From Bacillus horti (lineage in GTDB: Bacteria > Bacillota > Bacilli > Caldalkalibacillales > JCM-10596): a stretch of 64,000 bases of DNA. Location: the NCBI RefSeq assembly GCF_030813115.1, contig NZ_JAUSTY010000012.1:1-64000 (forward strand). Reading direction: 5' to 3'. A program made the translations under genes and the position numbers. Below, in pieces: positions 14,827 through 22,095 of this stretch (position 1 is its first letter; the number at the start of each line of letters is the position of its first letter). The notes below the pieces were generated by a model. The model saw only the letters and a list, made by a program, of their open reading frames with translations, did not search any database and was not told the origin of the DNA.

Positions 14827-16437
14827 ATGCAAAAGGATAGAAGCAACATTAATTTTAAAAAGAATAATAAGCATAGATCGGACAAAACGAAGCAAAGCAA
14901 AGGTAATAAGAGCTTTGGAGATCAACAGAGCTCCACGAAAGATAAAGGTCCACAGAATAAAAATGCCCAAACTAAACGCACTAACAATAAATACAAAAAC
15001 ACTTATAACACAAGTGGCGGACCATCCTCTAAGCAGGGAGAAAACTCCAAACCAGCTCATTCTCAGGTGAGGATTGGTCAAGAGATTACTCTCACGATAA
15101 GAAGGCTAGGGATTAATGGAGAGGGAGTAGGCTATTTTAAAAAGCAGGTTGTCTTCGTCGATGGTGCACTTCCAGAAGAAGTTGTCATCTGTACGATTAC
15201 AGACATTGCTCCGAAGTTTGCTACAGCCAAGCTAAAGAAGATTAGAACAGCTTCTTCTGACAGAGTTCTACCTCCATGCCCTATTTATTCAAGCTGCGGG
15301 GGCTGTCAGCTACAGCATTTGTCCTACGAAGGACAGCTTAAGGAGAAAAAGGATCAAGTGATTCAAGCGTTCGAGCGCTACACGTCCTACACAGGAGAAA
15401 CTCTACCTATTAAAGACACTGTAGGGATGGAAGATCCTTGGGGTTATAGGAATAAGGGACAGCTACAGGTTGGAAAGGTAGGGGATCAAGTGATTGCAGG
15501 GTTGTACAAGCAGGGCAGTCACGAGCTCATTGATCTATCTGAGTGTGCTGTACAGCATCCCAAAACAAATGAAGTGATCCAGAAAACGAAGGAGATTTTA
15601 CAGAAGCTAAATATCCCTGTCTATAATGAACGGAAGCGTACGGGAGTGATCCGTACAATTGTCACTAGAATCGGATTTGAAACAGGTCAGCTTCAATTGG
15701 TTTTAGTGACTAGAACGAAAGAAATACCTAACTTGCAAGAGTTGTTATTAGATTTGAGGTTTGCTCTACCCGAGGTGAAAAGCATTGTTCAAAACATTAA
15801 CTCCTCGAAAACCTCAACGATCTTTGGTGATGAAACAATCATGCTGTGGGGAGAAGAGAGGATTGAGGAACAGCTAGGAGATTTAGCTTTTTCCTTGTCG
15901 CCACGTGCTTTCTTTCAGTTGAATCCTATTCAAACCAAAAAGCTGTATAACAAAGTGAAGGAGTATGCTCAGCTTTCAGGTAGCGAAATTGTTGTAGATG
16001 CTTATTGTGGAGTAGGTACGATTGGACTCTGGCTTGCTGACGGGGCAAAGGAAATCCGTGGGATGGACGTTATTCCTGAAGCGATTGAAGATGCGCGAGA
16101 AAATGCTCTGAAGAGTGGAGTAGAGAATGCTCTTTATGAGGTTGGGAAAGCAGAAACCTGGTTGCCTAGGTGGGTAAAAGAAGGCTATGCTCCAGATGTT
16201 ATTGTGGTTGATCCACCACGAACGGGCTGTGACGATCAGCTATTGAAGGCGATTATTCAAGTAAAGCCAAAGCGTTTGGTTTATGTATCCTGTAATCCTT
16301 CTACCTTAGCTAAGGACTGTAAGCAGCTACTTGCTGCTGGCTTTGAGCTGAAGGAAGTAACTCCGTATGATATGTTTCCGCATACTAGTCATGTGGAGTC
16401 TGTAATATTGATGGAAAGGAGGGGCGAGCCTAAATAG
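14827..16437 (+). CDS. rlmCD: 23S rRNA (uracil-5-)-methyltransferase, RlmCD type
   Basis: 536 residues. A basic, Asn/Lys-rich, probably disordered leader (about 1-85) precedes a TRAM domain (about 90-145), an iron-sulfur cysteine cluster (CPIYSSCGGCQ), and a SAM methyltransferase domain. Visible motifs are FFQLNPIQTKKLY, VVDAYCGVGTIGLWLA, VIVVDPPRTGC and the catalytic-cysteine motif VYVSCNPSTLAKD. The family makes 5-methyluridine in 23S rRNA; Bacillus RlmCD modifies two sites. The roughly 80-residue N-terminal extension is longer than usual and may help RNA binding. A 16438-16505 gap follows. Confidence 0.9.
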   Translation: MQKDRSNINFKKNNKHRSDKTKQSKGNKSFGDQQSSTKDKGPQNKNAQTKRTNNKYKNTYNTSGGPSSKQGENSKPAHSQVRIGQEITLTIRRLGINGEGVGYFKKQVVFVDGALPEEVVICTITDIAPKFATAKLKKIRTASSDRVLPPCPIYSSCGGCQLQHLSYEGQLKEKKDQVIQAFERYTSYTGETLPIKDTVGMEDPWGYRNKGQLQVGKVGDQVIAGLYKQGSHELIDLSECAVQHPKTNEVIQKTKEILQKLNIPVYNERKRTGVIRTIVTRIGFETGQLQLVLVTRTKEIPNLQELLLDLRFALPEVKSIVQNINSSKTSTIFGDETIMLWGEERIEEQLGDLAFSLSPRAFFQLNPIQTKKLYNKVKEYAQLSGSEIVVDAYCGVGTIGLWLADGAKEIRGMDVIPEAIEDARENALKSGVENALYEVGKAETWLPRWVKEGYAPDVIVVDPPRTGCDDQLLKAIIQVKPKRLVYVSCNPSTLAKDCKQLLAAGFELKEVTPYDMFPHTSHVESVILMERRGEPK

Positions 16438-16505
16438 GCTACGCTCCTTTGTTTTAGTGTAATGGGCGGAATGCAACGAATTGAGTATAATCTTGCAAAC
16501 TAATA

Positions 16506-16567
16506 ATCGTACGAATATTAGGAGGTGGTGGTGATTTATCGTACGATGTGTTATCATATTCGTATGA
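16506..16567. promoter_or_regulatory. Repeated ATCGTACGA operator-like boxes
   Basis: ATCGTACGA at 16506-16514 is repeated as the perfect palindrome ATCGTACGAT at 16538-16547, 32 bp (about three helical turns) away, and as a diverged ATTCGTATGA at 16558-16567. They sit immediately upstream of the Phd-Uma2 gene, whose N-terminus is a DNA-binding antitoxin domain, so autoregulation is the obvious reading. AGGAGGT lies between the last box and the ATG. Confidence 0.6.
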
Positions 16568-16580
16568 GGAGGTATGAGCG

Positions 16581-17327
16581 ATGAAAACGACAAAGGTAAT
16601 TACAGCAACGGAACTTAAAACAAATTTGGGTAAATATCTTGATTATGTAGCGGAAGATAATGAAGTGGTGATTACCAAAAATGGTGCAAAATCCGTACGA
16701 TTGACGCCATATTTGACAGATATCGAACGATATTTTACGGTGAAGGAGAGATCGCCGGATTATCAGTATGGGGGCAAGAAGGTCTCTTATGCGGAATTTA
16801 TGGAGATTTATGAAAAAAGCGACCTGAGAATGGAGTTCATTAATGGCGAGATTGTGCTACTTGGCTCTCCCAACACGTTTCATCAAGATATTTCTGGGAA
16901 TTTGTATGTGCAACTGAGGCCCTACTTAAAGGGGAAGCGCTGCAAAGTGTTCTACGCTCCGTTTGATGTCCATTTTTATAAGAAAGACTTCGACACGCCG
17001 GATGTCATGCAGCCTGATCTGCTCATCGCTTGCGACACGGAAAAAGCGGTAAATGAGAAGGATCGTTACATGGGTACGCCCGATCTCTGCATTGAGATAT
17101 TGTCAAAGAGTACCCGCTCCAAAGACATGGTCGACAAATTGAACACATATATGTTGTCCGGGGTGAAAGAGTTCTGGATTGTCGATCCAGTCAAACGATC
17201 TGTTCTGGTGTACGGATTTCAAGATTGCTCGATTGAAGAATATACGGTTTATACCGAAGGGGACACACTGACTTCTTATACGTTCGATGGATTGAGAATT
17301 GACGTTGAGGAAATATTTGCGTCTTGA
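16581..17327 (+). CDS. Phd/YefM antitoxin domain fused to Uma2 family nuclease-like domain
   Basis: 248 residues. Residues about 1-52 form a Phd/YefM antitoxin DNA-binding fold (ITATELKTNLGKYLDYVAED, then NEVVITKNGAKSVRLTP). Residues about 60-248 are a Uma2 (DUF820) domain of the PD-(D/E)xK superfamily: AEFMEIYEKSDLRMEFINGE, the acidic pair in MQPDLLIACD, then TPDLCIEILSKST with the following Lys and FWIVDP. Uma2 proteins are usually stand-alone, about 190 residues and abundant in cyanobacteria. No toxin gene is adjacent. An unusually strong AGGAGGT and repeated boxes upstream suggest self-regulation. Activity on DNA is inferred from the fold only. Confidence 0.8.
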   Translation: MKTTKVITATELKTNLGKYLDYVAEDNEVVITKNGAKSVRLTPYLTDIERYFTVKERSPDYQYGGKKVSYAEFMEIYEKSDLRMEFINGEIVLLGSPNTFHQDISGNLYVQLRPYLKGKRCKVFYAPFDVHFYKKDFDTPDVMQPDLLIACDTEKAVNEKDRYMGTPDLCIEILSKSTRSKDMVDKLNTYMLSGVKEFWIVDPVKRSVLVYGFQDCSIEEYTVYTEGDTLTSYTFDGLRIDVEEIFAS

Positions 17328-17351
17328 TTAAAAAGCAGACGTTCTCTATTT

Positions 17352-17420
17352 AATTACTTTGCCAGCAATCCGATTGTGTTATGAAGCTTACTTGAACTTT
17401 AACGGCACTGTGAACTTTAT
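17352..17420 (+). pseudogene. Remnant of a Nudix gene 3' end
   Basis: Hand alignment to 19087-19155 inside the intact Nudix gene gives about 10 mismatches in 69 positions, including the shared run TTATGAAGCTTACTTGAACT. Translated it reads ITLPAIRLCYEAYLNFNGTV against ITLPAIGLRYEAYLNFKGSV. Only this fragment is present, directly after the Phd-Uma2 stop codon, so it is a relic of a duplicate Nudix gene. Confidence 0.85.
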
Positions 17421-17553
17421 GTTAGGGGTGCTTTTTTGCTTTAAAATACAATAAAAGCGGGTATTGACCAATTATTTCCTTATTGTTAAAATGAGGTGTT
17501 CCATTATAAACTATGTGTACGCCGAGTATTTTATAGAGAAGAGGTTGAAAATC

Positions 17554-18345
17554 TTGATTGACTACGGTGCAAATTTATTTAAAGGTACCTCTTTGTATTA
17601 CTCTCGTTACAGACCACTCTATCCTTCGTCTCTTGTTCGGTTTTTGGTTAACAAGTTTTCACTTAACGGCGAAGGCAGATTGCTTGATTTGGGATGTGGA
17701 ACGGGTCAGCTAGCTTTAAGATTCAGTGATTGGTTTGAAGAAATGATAGGCGTAGATACTGAACCCGAGATGATAGATGAAGCAATCCGATTGTCCAACG
17801 ATAATAGGGTGAAAAACGTTAGATGGTTGGAAGGCAAGGCGGAAGAAAAGTCAAGCGATTGGGGTTCATTTCGGCTAATTTTAATTGCAAAGGCATTTCA
17901 TTGGATGGATAGGGAGTCAATCCTTGAAATTCTATATAAAAGTTCTGACGATAATAGCGGTATTGCTATTATTGATAATTATAATGTGAAACAAGAACCC
18001 TTACTTTGGCAACTTAAGGTAAATGAAATAGTAAAACGTTGGCTCGGGAACGAAAGAAAAGCAGGTGACACCATGTATACGCCTCCAAAGGAAAGGTTCG
18101 AGGACACCGTAGCGAAATCAAGATTTATAAATGTAGAAAGACATCTTTTACCGAGTTATTCCTACACATGGACAGTAGAATCTATAATCGGAAACCTCTA
18201 CTCCACATCATTTGCTTCAAAACGTCTTTTTGGCGAAAACCTAGAGCGATTTGAAACGGAGTTAAAATCCGCTTTATTCGACATTGACTCTACTGGCGTG
18301 TTTACTGAAGAACTATCCGTAAGTGTGATTACTGCTTTTAAGTAA
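17554..18345 (+). CDS. Class I SAM-dependent methyltransferase
   Basis: 263 residues from TTG 17554, which gives the family-typical start (I)DYGANLFKGTSLYYSRYRP and has GAGG upstream; an in-frame start at 17464 would add 30 residues of unlikely composition. Motif I is LLDLGCGTGQLALRF and motif II is MIGVDTEPEMIDEA. The post-motif region is LILIAKAFHWMD, as in the type 11 group. The small-molecule substrate is unknown. The gene lies between two Nudix sequences (a remnant and an intact gene), which suggests that the segment arose by duplication or insertion. Confidence 0.75.
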   Translation: MIDYGANLFKGTSLYYSRYRPLYPSSLVRFLVNKFSLNGEGRLLDLGCGTGQLALRFSDWFEEMIGVDTEPEMIDEAIRLSNDNRVKNVRWLEGKAEEKSSDWGSFRLILIAKAFHWMDRESILEILYKSSDDNSGIAIIDNYNVKQEPLLWQLKVNEIVKRWLGNERKAGDTMYTPPKERFEDTVAKSRFINVERHLLPSYSYTWTVESIIGNLYSTSFASKRLFGENLERFETELKSALFDIDSTGVFTEELSVSVITAFK

Positions 18346-18371
18346 AGTGAAGTGATTTTAGGGCTATATTT

Positions 18372-18400
18372 AGGAACCTGCCACTGTCGGTTCCTTTTTG
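18372..18400 (+). terminator. Terminator after methyltransferase gene
   Basis: AGGAACC and GGTTCCT form a 7-bp stem with a 10-nt loop followed by TTTTTG. It lies 26 bp downstream of the stop codon. Confidence 0.75.
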
Positions 18401-18721
18401 TTGCCACTGTCTTCTCAACAAGTGTGGAGTGTGGAGTGTTGTGTGTTGCTTATTAGTAAGTAGTTAATTTTGGCCAAATTTTATTAACTTTTGAAAGCTC
18501 AGGAGTTGTTACTGCTGAGCTTTTTTGAGTGGAAGGGTCATGATGGTTCTGCTGTTTTTTTGGTAATGGGCAGTCACACAAAAAGCCCCATAAAAAATGG
18601 TCTAGGCTCTAGGTCATGAATATGATATATGTACAAAAAATCGCTAGAATCATTTTTAAGGAAGGAAATTACAGGGAAAACATAGAAAAAGAAGATAATC
18701 TGATGAAATGGAGGTTTTGTA
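18401..18721. other. Gap with second terminator and GTGTGGA repeats
   Basis: Contains a short tandem GTGTGGA/GTGTTGTGTGTTG tract near 18421-18449 and a second terminator-like hairpin (AAAGCTCAG at 18494-18502 with CTGAGCTTT at 18515-18523, then T-rich). The second hairpin has no matching gene and may be the relic of a lost ORF. The last 60 bp carry the Nudix promoter and its GGAGG ribosome site. Confidence 0.5.
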
Positions 18722-19213
18722 ATGGCATTCCCGACACATATCGTATCTGCAGGAGGAATTGTAGAAGATGGAGATGGAAATATCCTATTAGTAAAAGCCC
18801 ATGACGATGGATGGGTGTATCCTGGTGGAATTATAGAAGTTGGAGAAAACCTTATTGATGGGGTGATTCGTGAAATCAAAGAGGAAAGTGGGATAGATGC
18901 GGAAGTTAGCCATTTAATTAGTGTTATTTCCAATACTGCGATCCATAAGTGGTATGACGGTGTGACGGATGTGCCTACGAAAGTAATGTTTGATTTTGTG
19001 TGCAGAGCTGTGGGTGGAGAGCTAGCTACATCGACTGAAGAATCGAGTGAATGCAGATGGGTTTCAAAAGGAGATGTTCTGAACTTGATTACTTTACCAG
19101 CAATCGGATTGCGTTATGAAGCTTACTTGAACTTTAAAGGTTCTGTAAACTATACGGAGTACGTCACTGCTACAACATCAGAATGTAATGTTAAGCTTCA
19201 AAAGCATATTTAG
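18722..19213 (+). CDS. Nudix hydrolase
   Basis: 163 residues. The Nudix box GX5EX7REUXEEXGU is intact: GGIIEVGENLIDGVIREIKE followed by ESGI at about residues 37-60. The family hydrolyses nucleoside diphosphates linked to another moiety, using Mg2+ on the box glutamates. The N-terminus (THIVSAGGIVEDGDGNILLV) is complete and GGAGG precedes the ATG. The specific substrate cannot be told. A diverged copy of its 3' end lies at 17352-17420. Confidence 0.85.
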   Translation: MAFPTHIVSAGGIVEDGDGNILLVKAHDDGWVYPGGIIEVGENLIDGVIREIKEESGIDAEVSHLISVISNTAIHKWYDGVTDVPTKVMFDFVCRAVGGELATSTEESSECRWVSKGDVLNLITLPAIGLRYEAYLNFKGSVNYTEYVTATTSECNVKLQKHI

Positions 19214-19309
19214 TGATAAGATGCTGTGGTATGCTACTTAGTTGGTTTCATCTATGGGAAACAACCGATAGTTTCTTGGTGCGGAAAGGTTTTATTTTCA
19301 TATGACACA

Positions 19310-19334
19310 TAAAAAGGCTGCCAATGGCAGCCTT
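19310..19334 (-). terminator. Terminator of TetR gene
   Basis: AAGGCTGCC and GGCAGCCTT form a 9-bp stem with a 3-nt loop. Read on the minus strand it is followed by a T-run, 25 bp after the TetR stop codon. Confidence 0.8.
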
Positions 19335-19359
19335 GAAATATTTTATAGAGGCAGTAAAT

Positions 19360-20019
19360 TTATTTGTTTGCTTTCAGTGTAGGATCTAAGTAGCTAACCG
19401 TATAAGCAACAAATTCAGCAACTTGGTCAACAAACTGAATAGGTTCATAATGGATTCCAGATTGCTCCATGGCTTCTTTTTGAATGGGTGCAGGGGATGT
19501 ATAAGGGAATAACCCAATTACATAATGGGATTGTAGTTGAAGGAATTTATTAATCGTTTTATCGTCCCATGCAGGGAAAACCATTTTCATTACACCACTT
19601 AACTCGTTCATTACCCCAAGATATTGTTTTTTAAAATCTACCAGTCTTTCGAGAGTAACATTTCTCTCAATCATGGTGAAGAGCATGGAAATAAGCTTTA
19701 AGAAACGTGGGTGTCGATCTAAAGCTTCTGCCCATTGACGTGCAAAAGCTGGGATGTCGTGAGTCATTTCAGTAACAAAGGTTTGCTTAATATCATAAAG
19801 CATACCGTCAAATTCATCCAGAGCCACCAGAAGATAAATTTCTTCCTTTGAAGAGATATATTTATATAAATTTCCGCGAGTAAAGGTTGTTTCTTTAGCG
19901 ATTTTAGCTAAGTCTATTTCATGAAACTGCTCTGTATCAAAAAGCTTTATCGCCGCATTTTTAATTTGCTCTACTCGAATCTTTCGTTGCTCAGCATTTC
20001 TTACACGGTCAAATTCCAT
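19360..20019 (-). CDS. TetR family regulator
   Basis: 219 residues from ATG 20019, chosen for AAGGAG about 10 bases upstream; a longer reading from 20082 adds residues of unlikely composition. The N-terminal helix-turn-helix is clear: IKNAAIKLFDTEQFHEIDLA, KIAKETTFTRGNLYKYISSK and EEIYLLV. The remaining 160 residues form a TetR_C ligand/dimer domain of the YcdC-like type. It is divergent from the SDR gene at 20141. A perfect 28-bp palindrome in the shared region is the probable operator, so this protein is likely to repress the SDR gene. Confidence 0.85.
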   Translation of the reverse strand: MEFDRVRNAEQRKIRVEQIKNAAIKLFDTEQFHEIDLAKIAKETTFTRGNLYKYISSKEEIYLLVALDEFDGMLYDIKQTFVTEMTHDIPAFARQWAEALDRHPRFLKLISMLFTMIERNVTLERLVDFKKQYLGVMNELSGVMKMVFPAWDDKTINKFLQLQSHYVIGLFPYTSPAPIQKEAMEQSGIHYEPIQFVDQVAEFVAYTVSYLDPTLKANK

Positions 20020-20060
20020 CTTGCATATCTCCTTTCGTAAAAAATTATAGCACATTAGTC

Positions 20061-20122
20061 TTGCGAAAACATAAGTATGCATCTATAATATGATTTAAGT
20101 AACGTGACGTCACGTTACTTAA
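20061..20122 (+). promoter_or_regulatory. SDR promoter with 28-bp perfect palindrome operator
   Basis: TTGCGA (20061-20066), a 17-bp spacer and TATAAT (20084-20089) face the SDR gene. From 20095 to 20122 lies a perfect palindrome with half-sites TTAAGTAACGTGAC / GTCACGTTACTTAA. It covers the expected transcription start and ends just before the ribosome site. This is the size and position of a TetR-type operator for the divergent regulator. Confidence 0.85.
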
Positions 20123-20140
20123 GAGGAGGAGGAATATACA

Positions 20141-20971
20141 ATGAGTTTAAATAAACAAAAGGTTGTTCTAATCACTGGCGCATCAGCAGGTATTGGTAAA
20201 GCTACGGTAAACTTACTCTTAAATGAAGGGTTTATTGTGTATGGAGCTGCAAGACGAGTTGAACATATGAAGGATATTGAATCCAAGGGTGCTCGTATCA
20301 TCAGTATGGATGTAACTGATGAATTATCTATGAAAAATGGTGTAGACCAAATCATAAAGGAGCAGGGAAGAATTGACGTGTTATTCAATAACGCGGGGTA
20401 CGGTTCCTATGGTGCAGTTGAAGATGTACCGCTGGAGGAAGCAAGGCGCCAATTTGAAGTAAATCTTTTTGGATTAAGTCGTTTGACACAGCTGGTTCTA
20501 CCTTATATGAGAAAACAAAAATCAGGAAAGATCATCAATACTTCATCTGCAGGGGGCAAAGTTTATACACTGCTTGGTGCCTGGTATCATGCTGCAAAAC
20601 ATGCGCTTGAAGGGTACTCCGATTGTCTCCGCGTGGAGGTCAAGCCATTCGGTATTGACGTTATTATTATTGAGCCAGGGGCTACTGAAAGTGAGTGGTC
20701 AGGGGTTGTACTGGAGCATGTGCAGAAAACATCTGGGAATACGGCATACGGTAAGTTGGCCACAGCTTTTGTAGAAACACTTAAGCAGATGGAAAAGTCG
20801 AGTACTCTTTATTCTCCTGATCGGATTGCCCAACTGGTTTCAAAGGCAATTCACACGAAAAAACCAAAAACAAGATATGTGGCTGGTAATGCCAGACCTG
20901 TATTATTCATGCGAAAAATTTTATCCGATCGGATGTTTGACCGAGTTCTATATCAAATGTTCAAGATATGA
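20141..20971 (+). CDS. Short-chain dehydrogenase/reductase
   Basis: 276 residues with classical SDR motifs: the nucleotide-binding TGASAGIGKA at about 9-18, NNAGYGSYG at about 86, the catalytic Ser in IINTSSAGG and the YxxxK pair in WYHAAKHALEG. NAD(P)H-dependent oxidation or reduction of an unknown carbonyl or alcohol is expected. GAGGAGG precedes the ATG. It is divergent from the TetR gene, and the promoter carries a perfect palindrome, so expression is probably induced by the TetR ligand, which may be the substrate. Confidence 0.85.
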   Translation: MSLNKQKVVLITGASAGIGKATVNLLLNEGFIVYGAARRVEHMKDIESKGARIISMDVTDELSMKNGVDQIIKEQGRIDVLFNNAGYGSYGAVEDVPLEEARRQFEVNLFGLSRLTQLVLPYMRKQKSGKIINTSSAGGKVYTLLGAWYHAAKHALEGYSDCLRVEVKPFGIDVIIIEPGATESEWSGVVLEHVQKTSGNTAYGKLATAFVETLKQMEKSSTLYSPDRIAQLVSKAIHTKKPKTRYVAGNARPVLFMRKILSDRMFDRVLYQMFKI

Positions 20972-21047
20972 CAAGCGCGTGATGAAAAAACAGGATTAAA
21001 TTACATTTATGACTCTGGTTTTCATGACTGTATTTAATAGAACAAAA

Positions 21048-21365
21048 CTAAAGCAACCAGCCATAATCCTGACGTGTATCTACGACTGCATCAACATATA
21101 CAATCGTTCCTTTGATTTGATAAATAAGCAAATAACGCTTTTTTAGAAGAAGTTTTCGGTACTTCCCCACTGGAATTTGTGGATCAGTCAGCCAAGAATT
21201 TCTTTCGGGGAAGCGTGATAAGGACAGAGCTTTTTCTTGAAAAGCTTGAATTAAGTCCATGGCAGCAGCATCACTGACTTGGGCAAGAAAGCGAGCATGA
21301 GACACTAACATCTGAGTAGCCTCATCGGATATGATTACTTCATACTGCTTACTTTCTTTTCCCAT
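21048..21365 (-). CDS. RelE/ParE family toxin
   Basis: 105 residues with the small beta-rich RelE/ParE fold: YEVIISDEATQMLVSHARFL at the start, then FPERNSWLTDPQIPVGKYRK and LLIYQIKGTIVYVDAVVDTR. The C-terminal V-D-x-V-x-x-x-R strand is typical of the YoeB/RelE group that cleaves ribosome-bound mRNA. The gene overlaps the antitoxin by 17 bases and has its own AGGAGGT inside the antitoxin gene, so it is translationally coupled. Function is inferred from family and pairing. Confidence 0.85.
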   Translation of the reverse strand: MGKESKQYEVIISDEATQMLVSHARFLAQVSDAAAMDLIQAFQEKALSLSRFPERNSWLTDPQIPVGKYRKLLLKKRYLLIYQIKGTIVYVDAVVDTRQDYGWLL

Positions 21366-21633
21366 CCAGTACCTCCTGGACAGCTGCCTTCATCAAGGAT
21401 GACACATCGTCAATGGAATAACCGGGCTTTCCGTTCATTCTTCCTTCCTCTGCAACAATTAGATTTTCTCTTAGGCGGAGCATACTCTCCCTTTTCGTAA
21501 AGGCTTCAATATCCATAACAACAAGGTCACCCTCACCGTTTTTGGTAAGATAAACGGGCTCACCTGATTCCTTACAAATTTCTGAAATTTCATTGTAATT
21601 TTTACGAATTACTGCAGATGGTTTTATAATCAT
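21349..21633 (-). CDS. Phd/YefM family antitoxin
   Basis: 94 residues from ATG 21633 (a GTG at 21648 in frame is an alternative start; neither has a perfect ribosome site). The N-terminal Phd DNA-binding fold is clear: IIKPSAVIRKNYNEISEICK, then GEPVYLTKNGEGDLVVMDIE. The C-terminal tail (EGRMNGKPGYSIDDVSSLMK) would wrap the toxin. It is the first gene of the pair and probably represses its own promoter at the inverted repeat just upstream. Confidence 0.85.
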   Translation of the reverse strand: MIIKPSAVIRKNYNEISEICKESGEPVYLTKNGEGDLVVMDIEAFTKRESMLRLRENLIVAEEGRMNGKPGYSIDDVSSLMKAAVQEVLDGKRK

Positions 21634-21659
21634 CCGGCTATTCACCACTTTCTGTAGTA

Positions 21660-21698
21660 ATATAGTAGTCTTATAATATCCTTATTATACTACTATAT
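21660..21698 (-). promoter_or_regulatory. Toxin-antitoxin operator (inverted repeat)
   Basis: ATATAGTAGT (21660-21669) and ACTACTATAT (21689-21698) are exact inverted repeats 19 bp apart, with a TATAAT-like -10 for the minus strand between them. They lie directly upstream of the antitoxin gene, as expected for Phd-type autorepression. Confidence 0.65.
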
Positions 21699-21897
21699 AT
21701 AAATAATGAAAAGTTGAGACCCTTGGTGACAGTAATAGAGTAAAATATGCTGTAAAAGTGGCCATACTCATTAATAGATGAGGTGGTTATTTTTATATAC
21801 ACAAATTTTTAACAAAATAAAATATAGTTACTATAAAAAAGTATGTTATAATACATAGTGTTACAGAAGTAAATTAAATCGAAAAGGAGAGAATCAG

Positions 21898-21958
21898 ATG
21901 AACAAAAACGAAATTGGAATACTAGTATTAAGAGCAGATTAGGTCTTACCTTTTTTAT
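21898..21958 (+). pseudogene. doxX-like gene, 5' fragment
   Basis: AAAGGAGAG and ATG begin MNKNEIGILVLRA, then a one-base deletion puts TAG in frame. In the shifted frame the codons continue LGLTFF(I) up to TTTTTTAT, where the mobile element begins. Joined across the element, the protein resumes as (I)HGLSKFLDG. This matches the start of DoxX-family membrane proteins. Confidence 0.85.
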
Positions 21959-22095
21959 CATACCAAGCGAGAATACTGCCTCCTCAAAAGTAAACTTTAG
22001 GTGGGAGATGAATCGCTTTTTTTGCTATAAGATCCTATAAATATGTGGTACTATAAATAAGAACAAACATTCCTATGAAAAGGAGGTGAAAGTAA

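Noticed and set aside
18421-18449. GTGTGGA tandem tract as a regulatory repeat
   Set aside because: Only two to three imperfect units in low-complexity sequence; no partner gene.
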